Numbered from the stretch's first letter, positions 43,401 through 53,148 are shown. The stretch: 64,000 bases of DNA from Halarchaeum rubridurum (GCF_014647115.1 NZ_BMOO01000006.1:1-64000); one strand, 5' to 3'. A program made the numbers and translations. The notes: generated by a model not told the origin, from the letters alone.

Positions 43401-44248
43401 ACGAGGAGGCTGACAAACAAATCCTCAACCGCCTGATCGACCGGGACGTGCTTGAGGAGGACGTGACCGACCAAGTGCTCTCACTCCGGAGCACGCTCGA
43501 GGCGAGTCTCGACGAAGAGAACGAGGTCGTCGACAGCGATCAATTCGACGTCGAGCGCGCCCGTGCGAGCGAGGACACGCGTGAGGCACTCGCGTGGCTG
43601 CTAGCGAGTCGTCTGAACACCATCACGGCGACAAACATGATCGCGCACGGGGTTGACGTTGACCGGTTCAATATGATGACGTTCTTCGGCATGCCTCGCG
43701 GGACTGCTGAATACATCCAGGCGAGTTCCCGGGCAGGGCGGTCGCGCCCTGGCCTCGTGTTCAACGTCGCCCACCCCATCCGGGAGCGTGACCTGAGCCA
43801 CTACCACTTCTTCGAGAAGTACCACGCCTTCCTCGATCGGCTGGTTGAACCGGTGCCGATCAACCGCTGGGCGAAAAACAGCGTCAAACAGACCCACCCA
43901 GGTCTGTTCATGGGGCTACTGCTCAACCACTACATGTACCGCGAAGGGGCGGGGAACCTCTACTTCGGCGACAACGCAGAGGCGTTCGCCGACTCCGTCG
44001 ACGAGGGAGAGCTCCGGCAGCAGATGCTCGGGATGTTCGGTGACCCGGACGACCACGAGGAGTTCCGGGGCGACATCGAGGATCTCACGAGAGACGCGCT
44101 CTCGCAGCTTCGTCTCGACGACGACCAGTGGACGAGTAGCCGTATCAAGCGCTCACCGATGCGCAGCCTCCGGGACGTCGACGAACAGCTTCCGATCCGG
44201 TCTGAATACCGCTATCGCGAGATCTTCGAGACCATGGACAACCGGTAA
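40433..44248 (+). CDS. drmA: DISARM helicase DrmA
   Basis: 1271 residues. Superfamily 2 helicase motifs: Walker A FPTGGGKTEAFLG (about 524-536), DEAH-box variant PDELHLLEE (about 774), motif III region APTATITG, and motif VI QASSRAGRSRPG (about 1092). A Cys cluster (CPACGADV...CCTGSSFDCPW) is inserted between the helicase halves. The long N-terminal part (about 500 residues) is not recognised. Length, order and the following DUF1998 protein match DrmA, the core DISARM helicase that with DrmB blocks phage DNA. It is translated right after the GHKL gene and 6 bp before drmB. Confidence 0.88.
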   Translation: MPAGNTTGAEPPSDDERIARHLRETVLKQARGDIDERVQRDFPSERFFAGALAPESEDQLDDPDDDLQSKMEPTGLGATVRVRGGTEGDELILSVNASVWVRVNPTYREMVNRDSFVALGDRDEDDEGDSLLPVFERIELDIPQIKIPASVLQTSRQTTPEVVQERAREAFETAFTHAREYARENYDLYVETEDDDTVPTAALADEESFRGYLAERAAEGDTVLPDWHAALTVEVTPDEENGGEGVIVDLEIANEAIQSRDDAIYTIRDPTLFEVGLELETTGDLEFVPFTFDPLPEDFRYNRDLWGHGRNCTVTAPDRNDQQVDEAGIPPGRRAPDAAPTATRLETQFIPEYRQLVYESADRNVDATFEVLADLENGGFDTLDQVASKMRQYLREEYDAALEQYRERDDWNDDPETGDLADFNDDRAAFEREIKRFERGVECLRQHLETVGRAFELMNEAMDRMHEFPGWRLFQLVFIVMEVPDVASREYEEWADVDWRDGTTEDRAEDADSALGVVDVLWFPTGGGKTEAFLGVAVWSMFFDRLRGKDFGVTAWTKFPLRLLSLQQFQRMTETVMYADLVRREQSDIGSHPSRPFSMGYLVGKANTPNALTGYDNNNHQRYQGASGESLRREAKVVPSCPACGADVEVRITEDDHRLTHCCTGSSFDCPWQSRSLDSGETYAEEELPVHVVDNELYRYAPTILAGTIDKITAIGYQRKFAHLITGEMTLECPIHGFASLDECTEKYGCPIDQDDFADMARPVEPYDPAPSLMVPDELHLLEESMGSFDGHYETGVAKLQELVDAGKTKVIAPTATITGFEDQVHNLFMRPAERFPSPGPYLRENFYAQERAETQRYYIGLVPHGKTHINSIIDLLFYYHREVQNLFRTALNEPSQVLTGAALEGTDTTASLEADSIDEVLALLSYYSTSITYLLSKKDGDRLDQSIVSQLDTYLQEDGRPPLASERMTGGTGFETIMEVLDIVENPWDEEADKQILNRLIDRDVLEEDVTDQVLSLRSTLEASLDEENEVVDSDQFDVERARASEDTREALAWLLASRLNTITATNMIAHGVDVDRFNMMTFFGMPRGTAEYIQASSRAGRSRPGLVFNVAHPIRERDLSHYHFFEKYHAFLDRLVEPVPINRWAKNSVKQTHPGLFMGLLLNHYMYREGAGNLYFGDNAEAFADSVDEGELRQQMLGMFGDPDDHEEFRGDIEDLTRDALSQLRLDDDQWTSSRIKRSPMRSLRDVDEQLPIRSEYRYREIFETMDNR

Positions 44249-44254
44249 TCAACA

Positions 44255-46216
44255 ATGAGCATGCAACGTAGCCGCCACCAGATCCTGTATCAGTTCCTTC
44301 CCGGGAACACGTTTGACTACAGCGACAAGCGCGGCATCTGGCAGGTGAACCGCCTCGAAACAACTGACGCAAGCGGCCAAGTCGACCGAGAGTATATCGT
44401 TGATCGTGTCTTCGCCCGGGCGAAGAACTGGGACGGCGGTGAACAGGGATTCACCTCAAGCAACTCGTCGCACTACGACTTCGCCGCCCCGGAGGAAGTG
44501 AAGGCCCGACCGTTCCCGACGACCTTCTACTGTACGAGCTGCCAGAAGGCCCACGGGTACTACTCCGCGGACGACCTCAGCGGGAAGAATCAGGCACTGA
44601 AGTGCCAACGCTCGGGCTGCAATGGCGACCTGAAGCAATACCAGTTCGTCAGCGTCCACAGCTGCGGCGAAATCAGACGGCTCTACCCACAGAAATGCCC
44701 CGAGCATGGCGACCAACACATCGTCCTCGATACACAGGACAGTCAGCGTGCCCAGAACTTCAAATGGCGCTGTAACATCTGTGGATGGAATACCCGCATA
44801 AGCTACTATCAGAACTGTGGCTGTGACTACGTCCCACCAGCCTATGCGGACGATCCGGACGAGGACAAGATGTACACCACCGTCCATCGTGCCGGTTCAA
44901 CGTACTACCCACACTACCTGACGACGGTCAACCTGCATACCTCGGGAATCGGGCACCTTCGCGGGAGTGAGGACGGCTCACGGAAGGCACTCGCCAAGCA
45001 TCTCGGACTCTCTGAGTCCCCGCTGCAGTCCGTCGACATGAACGAAGGGATCGAGGGCGCCGAAATCGACGACGACCGCAAGATCGAGGTCTACCAGACC
45101 GAACCCGAGGTCGAATCGCTCGACGAGGCCGAAGAATGGCTCCGTGAGCAGGGCGAAATCGATAGCCAGACCGTCGGTGAAGCCATCTCAGACCTGATTG
45201 ACTTGGATGGAGGCGAGAATTCTGAGGAGATGACGAATGCGGGGGACGAACTTCTCCAGTATGTGCTCAGTCTCGAGGAGCTCACCGCCCACACGATAGA
45301 GGAACTCGAGCAGGACGCTCGCCGTGAGGAGTTCCCACAGAAGGCCGATAAGATTTCGACCTACTCGGATGATCTTGAGCGGCTCGGGTTCAGGAACGTT
45401 CGCGTCATCGAGGACTTCCCCGTCCAGACGTTCGTCTACGGCTACACGCGTGGTGGCCGTGAGGAGGATGAAGCGCGACTGAACGCGTTCTCCCAGAACG
45501 CGAGCAGCGGTGACGGGACTCCGATCTTTGTCGACACCTCAGAAACCGAGGCGACGCAGTTCGACCTTGAGCCGGCCGCCGTGTTGCTCTGGCTAGCCGT
45601 CAACATTCCGGGAACAAGCGATGAGGATGCGGTTCGAGGCAGCATTACGCTTCCCGAAATCCCTGAGAATCCCGGGGAAGCCGACATCGAGCAGGCACGC
45701 GGTGTGATCGAGGAGTTCTCCGAGGCGGAGCAGTGGGCGTTCCTGCTGAACCACCTCGACCCGGTCGACCAATACGGTAGATTCGACACCACGACCGAAG
45801 ATACCGTTGAGGGCCAGGTGACGAAGTATGTGTTCGAGATGCTGCACACGCTCTCGCACATTCTGCTGAAGCAGGCGAGCACCATCAGCGGGTTCGACCG
45901 GACGAATCTGAGTGAGTTTCTCTTCCCGCGTGCGCTGTCACTGGTGATCTACACCAACAACCGCGAGGAGTTCAATATCGGTGGGATGACAACCATGGTC
46001 GAACAGCAGCTGGACGACCTTCTCGGCCAGGCAAAAGCCCACGGGAACGAATGCATGATGGACCCGGTCTGCTCCCAGCGGGATGGCGCGTGTCTATCCT
46101 GTCTCCATGTGAGCGAGATCAGCTGTTCGTACTTCAACCAGGTGCTCTGTCGGGACTACCTGTTCGGCAGCCGGCCGAACACTGACCGGTCAATCGAGGG
46201 CTTCTGGCGATTATAA
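44255..46216 (+). CDS. drmB: DISARM protein DrmB (DUF1998)
   Basis: 653 residues. A Zn-ribbon region near residues 90-190 (FYCTSCQKAHGYYS, CQRSGCNGDLKQY, CPEHG, RCNICGW) precedes an acidic central part. The C-terminal DUF1998 domain has HTLSHILLKQASTISGFD and the Cys-rich signature MDPVCSQRDGACLSCLHVSE then ISC. DUF1998 proteins accompany DrmA and form the DrmAB complex that is the minimal DISARM core. The gene starts 6 bp after drmA. Confidence 0.88.
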   Translation: MSMQRSRHQILYQFLPGNTFDYSDKRGIWQVNRLETTDASGQVDREYIVDRVFARAKNWDGGEQGFTSSNSSHYDFAAPEEVKARPFPTTFYCTSCQKAHGYYSADDLSGKNQALKCQRSGCNGDLKQYQFVSVHSCGEIRRLYPQKCPEHGDQHIVLDTQDSQRAQNFKWRCNICGWNTRISYYQNCGCDYVPPAYADDPDEDKMYTTVHRAGSTYYPHYLTTVNLHTSGIGHLRGSEDGSRKALAKHLGLSESPLQSVDMNEGIEGAEIDDDRKIEVYQTEPEVESLDEAEEWLREQGEIDSQTVGEAISDLIDLDGGENSEEMTNAGDELLQYVLSLEELTAHTIEELEQDARREEFPQKADKISTYSDDLERLGFRNVRVIEDFPVQTFVYGYTRGGREEDEARLNAFSQNASSGDGTPIFVDTSETEATQFDLEPAAVLLWLAVNIPGTSDEDAVRGSITLPEIPENPGEADIEQARGVIEEFSEAEQWAFLLNHLDPVDQYGRFDTTTEDTVEGQVTKYVFEMLHTLSHILLKQASTISGFDRTNLSEFLFPRALSLVIYTNNREEFNIGGMTTMVEQQLDDLLGQAKAHGNECMMDPVCSQRDGACLSCLHVSEISCSYFNQVLCRDYLFGSRPNTDRSIEGFWRL

Positions 46217-46243
46217 CAGGACAACACACCTCTTCTCTCTCAC

Positions 46244-47176
46244 ATGATGGATGAACACTGGTCAACCACTGACCGACTGCTCGCGATCGCGGATATCGTC
46301 GACAGAGAAGAAGCCCTTCTTGACGAGCTGGAGGGGATCTTCCTCGTCGCCGCTGGCCGATCACAGCGGCTGACACCTGCTACAGTGGCTCGAGATACAC
46401 AGCTCAGCCGTACCTCTGCAGCTGACCTGTTCCGGCAGCTGATCGAGTGCGAGGCCGTGCAGCGGGTGGGCTACGATGCCGAACTCGTGGAGGCACGCTT
46501 TACCGTTAATGCTAGCCGAACACGAGACATATTCGACCAGACCCGGAACGCAATCTCGATTGTGGAAGCCCACACGGATCGCGTGCCCCATACGACTGTG
46601 ACGCCGCTGGTCACGTTTCCCGATGATCCCGCATTCGGCGACACGACTGCGGCCTCCTTCGGTATGGACGGGCTGCTCTCAACACTCGCAAGCCAAGTCA
46701 AGCGGTGTGAGACGGAGATCATCCTGCTCTCCCCGTTCTTCGAGGGTGAAGGCCTCGGTCGGCTCGCGGATGTCCTGCTCGACGCGCTCGAACGGGGAGT
46801 CGACCTGACAATCGTGACGCGATACCTCGCGGATGCCGATTCACACAACTATGGCGTTATCAAGTCATTCGCTGACCAGGCCGCCGAGCGGGGGGTTTCC
46901 TCGCAACTGTCCCTCGTCGACTATACCGTCTGGGACGACAGTGTACCACCCGAAAAGCGAACGCAGAATGGAGAGAATCCCCGTTTCACACTCCACGCGA
47001 AGGTGATGCTATTCGACTCTGATGCGGCGTATGTCGGGAGCGCGAACGTCACCGACTACGGCTTCGACCGGTATCTCGAGCTGGGTGTTCTACTTGAGGG
47101 CGCGCAAGTCACGCCATATCGCGAACTCTGCAGGTTCTTGCTCGACTCGGAAGGAGCGGTGTCTATCTCCCTTTGA
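46244..47176 (+). CDS. drmC: DISARM phospholipase-D protein DrmC
   Basis: 310 residues. A single complete HKD motif, LHAKVMLFDSDAAYVGSANV (about 249-268), defines a phospholipase-D-superfamily hydrolase, here more probably a nuclease. The N-terminus LDELEGIFLVAAGRSQRLTP and VARDTQLSRTSAADLFRQL looks like a helix-turn-helix-type region. DrmC is a core gene in DISARM, although it is reported as dispensable in some systems. It starts 27 bp after drmB. Confidence 0.87.
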   Translation: MMDEHWSTTDRLLAIADIVDREEALLDELEGIFLVAAGRSQRLTPATVARDTQLSRTSAADLFRQLIECEAVQRVGYDAELVEARFTVNASRTRDIFDQTRNAISIVEAHTDRVPHTTVTPLVTFPDDPAFGDTTAASFGMDGLLSTLASQVKRCETEIILLSPFFEGEGLGRLADVLLDALERGVDLTIVTRYLADADSHNYGVIKSFADQAAERGVSSQLSLVDYTVWDDSVPPEKRTQNGENPRFTLHAKVMLFDSDAAYVGSANVTDYGFDRYLELGVLLEGAQVTPYRELCRFLLDSEGAVSISL

Positions 47177-47334
47177 GGCTGCACCCCTCCAGAACCGGTT
47201 TCGTGCAGAGTTATCGTCCCAGAATCGCCGGACTCGCGTACAGTCGGCATGGTGGGAAATATTAATCACGTGGAAGGACCCCAGTATAGTATAACTATCG
47301 CGCCCCCACTTACCGCGCTCCCCACTCGCCATCA

Positions 47335-50300
47335 ATGACAGAGTCAACCATCTATCGGACGAATCGCGACCTGTTCTCGAATCATTACCTCGATGATCAC
47401 CTCCGGGACACCGAACCCTGGAATGAGGTTACTGATGCCGAGGTTGAAGCGGCCTTCGAGGAGATTAACGAACTCCTCACCGAGAAACGCGACCGTGTCG
47501 AGGACTACAACGAGGCTCAGCTTGAGCGGAACGTTATTCGGCCGATCTTCGACATCCTCGGTGTCTCCTTCGAGATCGAGGAAACGGTTATGCGGAATTC
47601 GCGCCGCCCAGATTATGGCTTCTTCCCCAGTGCGGAGGCCGCTGATGCGGCATTCGACCGTGAGGACTTCTACGAGGAGGCCACTGCCGTCGCAGACGCG
47701 AAACGATGGGGGCGCAAACTCGATACGCGGGGTGAGGAGAAGCGTGACTTCGAGAACCCGAGCTATCAGATCCACCGCTATCTCCAAGAGACACCGCCCC
47801 AGTGGGCGGTCCTCACGAACGGTGAGAAGTGGCGGCTCTACTATGGGCCGACCAGCCATCGTCTGGACTCATTCTATGAGATCGACCTCCCGAAGCTTCT
47901 CGACGCCGTCGACGATGATGGGGACCTCGAGGCGTTCAAAGAGTTCTATCTCTTCTTCCGCCACGAAGCGTTCCTCCCTGACCAGTCGGGTGATTGCTTC
48001 CTCGACGACGTCTATGATGAGTCCAGTCTGTTCGCTGAGGATCTTGGTGAAGAACTCCAAGAGAATATCTATGAGGCGATTCGCGTTCTCGCTGAAGGCT
48101 TCCTCGACACCAACGACGGTTTGGACGAGGCGGATCTCGAGCTGGTTCACGACAGCTCGCTCATCTATCTCTATCGTCTGATCTTCGTCCTCTATGCGGA
48201 GAGTGAGGGGCGGAACCTCCTGCCCACGGACAACGAGATCTACAGTGGGAGCTACAGCCTGAACGACCTCAAACGGACCGTCGTTGAGAACCGGAGCAAG
48301 ACCCAGCAGCAGTACCAGGCATGGCAGACGAACCTCTGGGATCGACTTGAGGAGCTGTTCGTCCTCATCGACCAGGGGAGCCAGGGGCAGGGGATTCCGA
48401 AGGAGGACCTCTACATCCCCGCATACAACGGGGGGTTGTTCCGCACGAACCCGGACGCGGACGACAGCGTCGAGTCACAGTTCCTCGCATCCCACGAGGT
48501 CGGTGACGCTTACATCGCGGAAGTCATCGAACTGCTCACTCGCCATGAGGCCTCCGAGGGTGACGGCAAGGTGTTCGTCGACTACTCCTCACTCGACGAG
48601 CGGAACCTCGGGTCGATCTACGAGGGGCTGCTCGAGTACAAGCTCGACGTCGCTGCCGAGCCGCTGACTGTCGACGATGGGGAGTACGTCACCGCCGAGG
48701 ATGGTGACGCCATCACCGTCGAGGAAGGAGAGGTCTACCTCCGTACGGACGACGGCGAGCGCAAGGCCACGGGGTCGTACTACACCCCCGAATATGTCGT
48801 CGAGTACATCGTCGATGAGACGCTCGGCCCGCTCGTCGACGAGATCCGCGAAGACATGCTGGCTGAGAGCGCTCGCGGGGACGAGCGCGGCTTCGCCAAA
48901 GAGTTCGCCGACCGCGTCTTCGACCTGACGGTACTTGATCCCGCGATGGGCAGCGGGCACTTCCCCGTCAACGCGGTGGACTATCTCGCCCGAGAGATCA
49001 TCAACGCCCAGGAACAGCAGGACCGGCAGGCTCTCGACTCCGAAGACGCCGAGATCCGCTCTCCTACCACGGAAGAGGGTGAACTCCGGGACATTAACTG
49101 GGCTCGCCGCAAGGTAGCGCAGCGCTGTATCTACGGCGTTGACGTGAACCCGCTCGCCACGGAACTGGCGAAGGTCTCACTGTGGCTGCGCACCCTCGCT
49201 GCGGAGCAGCCGCTCGCGTTCCTCGACCACCACCTCAAGACGGGGAACTCCCTCGTCGGTAGCGATATCGAGGAGGTGCTCTCGGACGAGGACGACGGCG
49301 CCACGGAGGACGGCCAGCTCACCCTCCAGCAGTCCTTTGACCACACGCGCAAGCGTGCGATGAAGCACGTCACCGACCGCTTCCAGGACCTGCTCACTAT
49401 CGACAACGAGACGCTGGAGGACGCAAAGAAGATGGAGGCGGTCTACGACGACGTGCGCGAGGACCCCCTCTACCGGAAGCTGCTCGCGATGGCGAACGTC
49501 CACACCGCCGACGCGTTCGGCCTCGACGTCCCCGACGACGCCGACGAGCGGATGGCCCGTGCTCTCCACTCCGAAGCCTGGGAGAAAATCGAGCAGCAGG
49601 ACTGGTTCAAGAGCGCGCAGGCGATGGCCGAGGAGGAGCGGTTCTTCCACTGGGAGCTGGAGTTCCCGACCGCGTTCTACGACCAAGACGGGAGCCGGAA
49701 AGCGGATGCCGGGTTCGATGCAGTGATCGGGAATCCGCCATATAGTAAGCACTTGGACAGTCAGAGAAAGGACTATTTCAACAAAGTATTCACATATCAA
49801 AATTACCAACTTGACCAGTATCTATTATTCATAGAGAAAATCATAGGAGTGAAAAAACCGGCGCATAGTAGGGCTGGAATCATTACGCCGAATACATGGC
49901 TAACCAACCTAACCTTTGATAGAATAAGGGATCTTATATTTGGAGAGCAAGATATTGAGTCATTTATCACCTATTCAGAACCTGTTTTTCCTGAAGTAAC
50001 TGTGGAACCGACCACTATTATTTTCTCAAGTTCTTCTTCTGGGTCCCAGAATATTCGCATACGGAAAGCATCTGACGGAAATATAGTCCAAGAAACGACT
50101 ATTGGCCAAGAAGTGTTATGGGATGGATCGGGGTCAGTGAATATCTCTACTAATTTAGAAACAATATCTATAAAAAACAAGCTGTCTTCCCACACCAGAC
50201 TGTCCGATATCTGTGAGATAAATCTGGGTACAAAACCGTTCCAAGAAGGAAAGGGGAACCCTCCTCAAACGAAAAAAATAGTTGAAAATAAACCTTTTGT

Positions 50301-51450
50301 ATCGGAGGAGAAAGAGACGGAGGATTTCCGTCCTCTCTTGAGGGGGAGCTTGATTGATCGGTATATTATCAAATGGGATGGGGAATATTGGATCGAATTC
50401 GGAGATTGGTTAGCTGAACCCCGCTATTCGGCAGATTACGACGCAGATAAAAAGATAGTCACACGCCAAACTGGTGATTCACTAATATCGACTGTTGACG
50501 AGGAACAATTTATTGTGCGGAATAATATGTATACTATTCTCCCAAGAAAGGAGTCATATAATATTCACTTGATAAATGCGCTATACAATTCAAAGTTTTT
50601 GAATTGGTATTACCAGAATATTATAAATCCTGAGAAAGGAGAAACACTAGCGGAAGTGAGAAAGGGATATTTAGTGCAATTACCTCTTCCTGAAGAGGAT
50701 AATCAATATGTCGATGAACAGGAAACTGGCGAATCTCAGTTATCGACGGACTTGACTACGCTAATTGAGAAACAGAATATAGATTCATATGACAAATCAT
50801 GCCTCTGCTCTATAATCATAAGCTCATCAAAGAAACTCACTGATTTCAAAAACAAAAAGTTCAATCTCAACACCAATCTCCTCGACTACCTCGGCAACTA
50901 CGCCGACGGTCCCGACCTCCCCGATATCGGCCTGTTCCAGCCTACCGGCTCAAATATCCTTGACGCCACGACCGAAGAGTACGAGAAACTCCAGATTCAG
51001 CGCGCTCGCACGAAGCGCGACGGTTCGACCGTCACCATCGAGGCGACGGCGCGCTACAAGCCCGAGGACGAAGACGAGTTCGAGACCGACACCTATGGCT
51101 ACACCGAGACGGAGTTCCACGAGGCGTTCACGCTCACGAACCTGAGCGACGAGGAGGCCGCACTGGTCGAGGCGTTCGTCCCCGTCGCCGTCGATGAGGA
51201 GGTCGGCGGCTTCCGGGACAACGCCACCAAGACCAACTCACTCATCGACCGCCTGAAGGGGATGACCCTGCCCGATCCCGACGACGTCGCCGACGACCTC
51301 CAACGCTACATCGAGACGAAGGAACGCGCCGACGAACTCGACGAGAAGATCGAGAAGACTGACCAGCTTATCGACGAAATCGTCTATGACCTCTACGACC
51401 TGACTGATGAGGAGATCGAGATCGTGGAAGAAGCGGTCGCCGACAACTGA
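47335..51450 (+). CDS. drmMI: adenine-specific methylase DrmMI (Eco57I type)
   Basis: 1371 residues. The N-terminus has an HSDR-N/PD-(D/E)xK-like fold: LERNVIRPIFDILGV, RRPDYGFFPS (about 89) and AVADAKRWGRKLD (about 117). The gamma-class N6-adenine methylase has motif I LDPAMGSGHFPVNAVD (about 533) and motif IV GNPPYSKH (about 798). After NPPY, about 49738-50868 (residues 801-1178) is AT-rich with codon use unlike the rest, covering the presumed target-recognition domain; GC-rich coding resumes at NLLDYLGNYADG. It marks host DNA in class 1 DISARM. The nuclease-like N-terminus, if active, would make it a type IIG-like enzyme. Confidence 0.87.
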   Translation: MTESTIYRTNRDLFSNHYLDDHLRDTEPWNEVTDAEVEAAFEEINELLTEKRDRVEDYNEAQLERNVIRPIFDILGVSFEIEETVMRNSRRPDYGFFPSAEAADAAFDREDFYEEATAVADAKRWGRKLDTRGEEKRDFENPSYQIHRYLQETPPQWAVLTNGEKWRLYYGPTSHRLDSFYEIDLPKLLDAVDDDGDLEAFKEFYLFFRHEAFLPDQSGDCFLDDVYDESSLFAEDLGEELQENIYEAIRVLAEGFLDTNDGLDEADLELVHDSSLIYLYRLIFVLYAESEGRNLLPTDNEIYSGSYSLNDLKRTVVENRSKTQQQYQAWQTNLWDRLEELFVLIDQGSQGQGIPKEDLYIPAYNGGLFRTNPDADDSVESQFLASHEVGDAYIAEVIELLTRHEASEGDGKVFVDYSSLDERNLGSIYEGLLEYKLDVAAEPLTVDDGEYVTAEDGDAITVEEGEVYLRTDDGERKATGSYYTPEYVVEYIVDETLGPLVDEIREDMLAESARGDERGFAKEFADRVFDLTVLDPAMGSGHFPVNAVDYLAREIINAQEQQDRQALDSEDAEIRSPTTEEGELRDINWARRKVAQRCIYGVDVNPLATELAKVSLWLRTLAAEQPLAFLDHHLKTGNSLVGSDIEEVLSDEDDGATEDGQLTLQQSFDHTRKRAMKHVTDRFQDLLTIDNETLEDAKKMEAVYDDVREDPLYRKLLAMANVHTADAFGLDVPDDADERMARALHSEAWEKIEQQDWFKSAQAMAEEERFFHWELEFPTAFYDQDGSRKADAGFDAVIGNPPYSKHLDSQRKDYFNKVFTYQNYQLDQYLLFIEKIIGVKKPAHSRAGIITPNTWLTNLTFDRIRDLIFGEQDIESFITYSEPVFPEVTVEPTTIIFSSSSSGSQNIRIRKASDGNIVQETTIGQEVLWDGSGSVNISTNLETISIKNKLSSHTRLSDICEINLGTKPFQEGKGNPPQTKKIVENKPFVSEEKETEDFRPLLRGSLIDRYIIKWDGEYWIEFGDWLAEPRYSADYDADKKIVTRQTGDSLISTVDEEQFIVRNNMYTILPRKESYNIHLINALYNSKFLNWYYQNIINPEKGETLAEVRKGYLVQLPLPEEDNQYVDEQETGESQLSTDLTTLIEKQNIDSYDKSCLCSIIISSSKKLTDFKNKKFNLNTNLLDYLGNYADGPDLPDIGLFQPTGSNILDATTEEYEKLQIQRARTKRDGSTVTIEATARYKPEDEDEFETDTYGYTETEFHEAFTLTNLSDEEAALVEAFVPVAVDEEVGGFRDNATKTNSLIDRLKGMTLPDPDDVADDLQRYIETKERADELDEKIEKTDQLIDEIVYDLYDLTDEEIEIVEEAVADN

Positions 51451-51567
51451 ACACAGCGAGGCTCCTCACCCGACGCGTTTCGCGTGACCGATCGCCGGTC
51501 GGGGGTTCTGAGGCTATGGAACCCCTCTCCCGGGGAGGCTGCCGATACTCCGTGGCCTACTGGCGGT

Positions 51568-53148
51568 TCAACATCCGGGCCCGGACGTTTCCTCCGGGTC
51601 CAGTGTGATCTCGCGTGACACAGGAGTACCGTGTCGACCTGGTCGGAAGTGATTCCGAAGCCAGTCGACAAACGGGGTAATGTCGTCGACACGCCCCGAT
51701 GGCTCCCGTCGATGATTACGCCGACCATCGTGGTCACCGTATCCCGGTACGCTGAGCGACGCGATCTCCTTGGGGATCTCGGTACCGTCGTCGCCGAAGT
51801 AGTAGTAATCAGCCGACAGCAGCACTTTCTCGCGGTCCCCCTGCTTCTTGACGTCGGTCTGGTAGTTGTCTAGGCTGTGTCCCCCCTCTGCAAGCTGGAA
51901 GTACGCACCGCCGACGTGCGTGTAGCACAGGTCATCGTCGACGTATCCTCGCTCGTAACTCTCGGTCGGGGCGGCCCCGGAGTCATCCGGTAGCTGATCA
52001 CCGCTGACGCGTTCGATCCTCTCAACCATCTCACGTGGGGCGTAGATATTGTCTCCGCGCGGGTTCTCATCTTCGTCCGGTCGACGGTGCTCGAACCGTT
52101 CGTCCACGAAGTACTCTTTCATCGACAGTGTCTGTTCGACTCGGAACGCGTGGACAATCTGCCGAGACGAGTCATGATCCGATCCGCCGACACCGACTAC
52201 CCAGTCACCGACCTTCGTTGAACTCCGGATCATGGGTTTACAGGTGGCGAGTGAGAGCAGCCCGTTCTTGATATGTGGCGCAAACCCACTATCTGAATCA
52301 ACTACATAGGACCGCAATTTCGGCCTCCCTGAGGCCGCTTCTTGGTCATCTGTACTCTCAAGATACACCTTCGGTGGACTATAACGTCTCCCTGCCTCTA
52401 CCTCTACGTCGCTATCCAGCCAGTCACGAACTTCCCCCGGTGATCCTCGAATCTTCTTCGGGTTCGATCGCTTCAGATCTGTCGCGTTCAGGCCGAGTAG
52501 GTCCTCAGCGACACCAAGTGGCCGGTATTTCTGAAACCACGAACTATCTGTTCCCGTGGCCGTCGCACTGGAGAGGGACACAGCTCGATCCAGCAGTCGA
52601 CTCTGATCAGGGTCACCAGAGACGATGACTGGATATCGGTCTCGATCTGGATCACTCGGATGGAGCGTTTCAGGACCGAGGCCTTCCCGTTTTACGTGGG
52701 CATTATTGGAGAACTTCTTGAGGAGTCCGCCACGATCGCTCGGCGATAGCCCTTCCAAGTCGTGGACTGCTTGGACAGTAAAATACCCGATAGCGTACAT
52801 ACGCGGGCGATCAAGACCGTCCGTCGGCTTGAGTCCGGCACAGAATACCAGCAAATCACCCGATTCCATCTTATTCAGTGAAGCACACTTGTTGTCGCCA
52901 ACTTCACCGTAGGTGTATGTCTCGAACTCAGGGTCCATGTGAACAGGTCTGTTCGTACCAACCCCAACAAATTCCGGAGGAGACTCCCCAATGCGCGAAT
53001 CGAGATCATGGTAGTTCCTTGGTTCAGAGGTGTCACAACTGTCCGGAATCGGAATGTAGTCGAACTCGCTCGAACGAGCTACTGGCCCGAGTCCCTTTCC
53101 TCCAGCATCGGTCGAGTCGAGTCCGACGCGAATCAGATAACTAGTCAT
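51568..53148 (-). CDS. Nmad3-like nucleotide-modification-associated protein
   Basis: 526 residues from the ATG at 53148 (MTSYLIRVGLDSTDAGGKG). The opening LIRVGLDSTDAGG...FDYIPIPDS and later HMDPEFETYTYGEVGDNKCA resemble the putative nucleotide modification associated domain 3 family. A second part around NGLLSLATCKPMIRSSTKVG and DWVVGVGGS resembles the same family's C-terminal half. It lies on the opposite strand between drmMI and drmD. The role is unknown; the name reflects co-occurrence with DNA-modification genes in other genomes. Confidence 0.7.
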   Translation of the reverse strand: MTSYLIRVGLDSTDAGGKGLGPVARSSEFDYIPIPDSCDTSEPRNYHDLDSRIGESPPEFVGVGTNRPVHMDPEFETYTYGEVGDNKCASLNKMESGDLLVFCAGLKPTDGLDRPRMYAIGYFTVQAVHDLEGLSPSDRGGLLKKFSNNAHVKREGLGPETLHPSDPDRDRYPVIVSGDPDQSRLLDRAVSLSSATATGTDSSWFQKYRPLGVAEDLLGLNATDLKRSNPKKIRGSPGEVRDWLDSDVEVEAGRRYSPPKVYLESTDDQEAASGRPKLRSYVVDSDSGFAPHIKNGLLSLATCKPMIRSSTKVGDWVVGVGGSDHDSSRQIVHAFRVEQTLSMKEYFVDERFEHRRPDEDENPRGDNIYAPREMVERIERVSGDQLPDDSGAAPTESYERGYVDDDLCYTHVGGAYFQLAEGGHSLDNYQTDVKKQGDREKVLLSADYYYFGDDGTEIPKEIASLSVPGYGDHDGRRNHRREPSGRVDDITPFVDWLRNHFRPGRHGTPVSREITLDPEETSGPGC

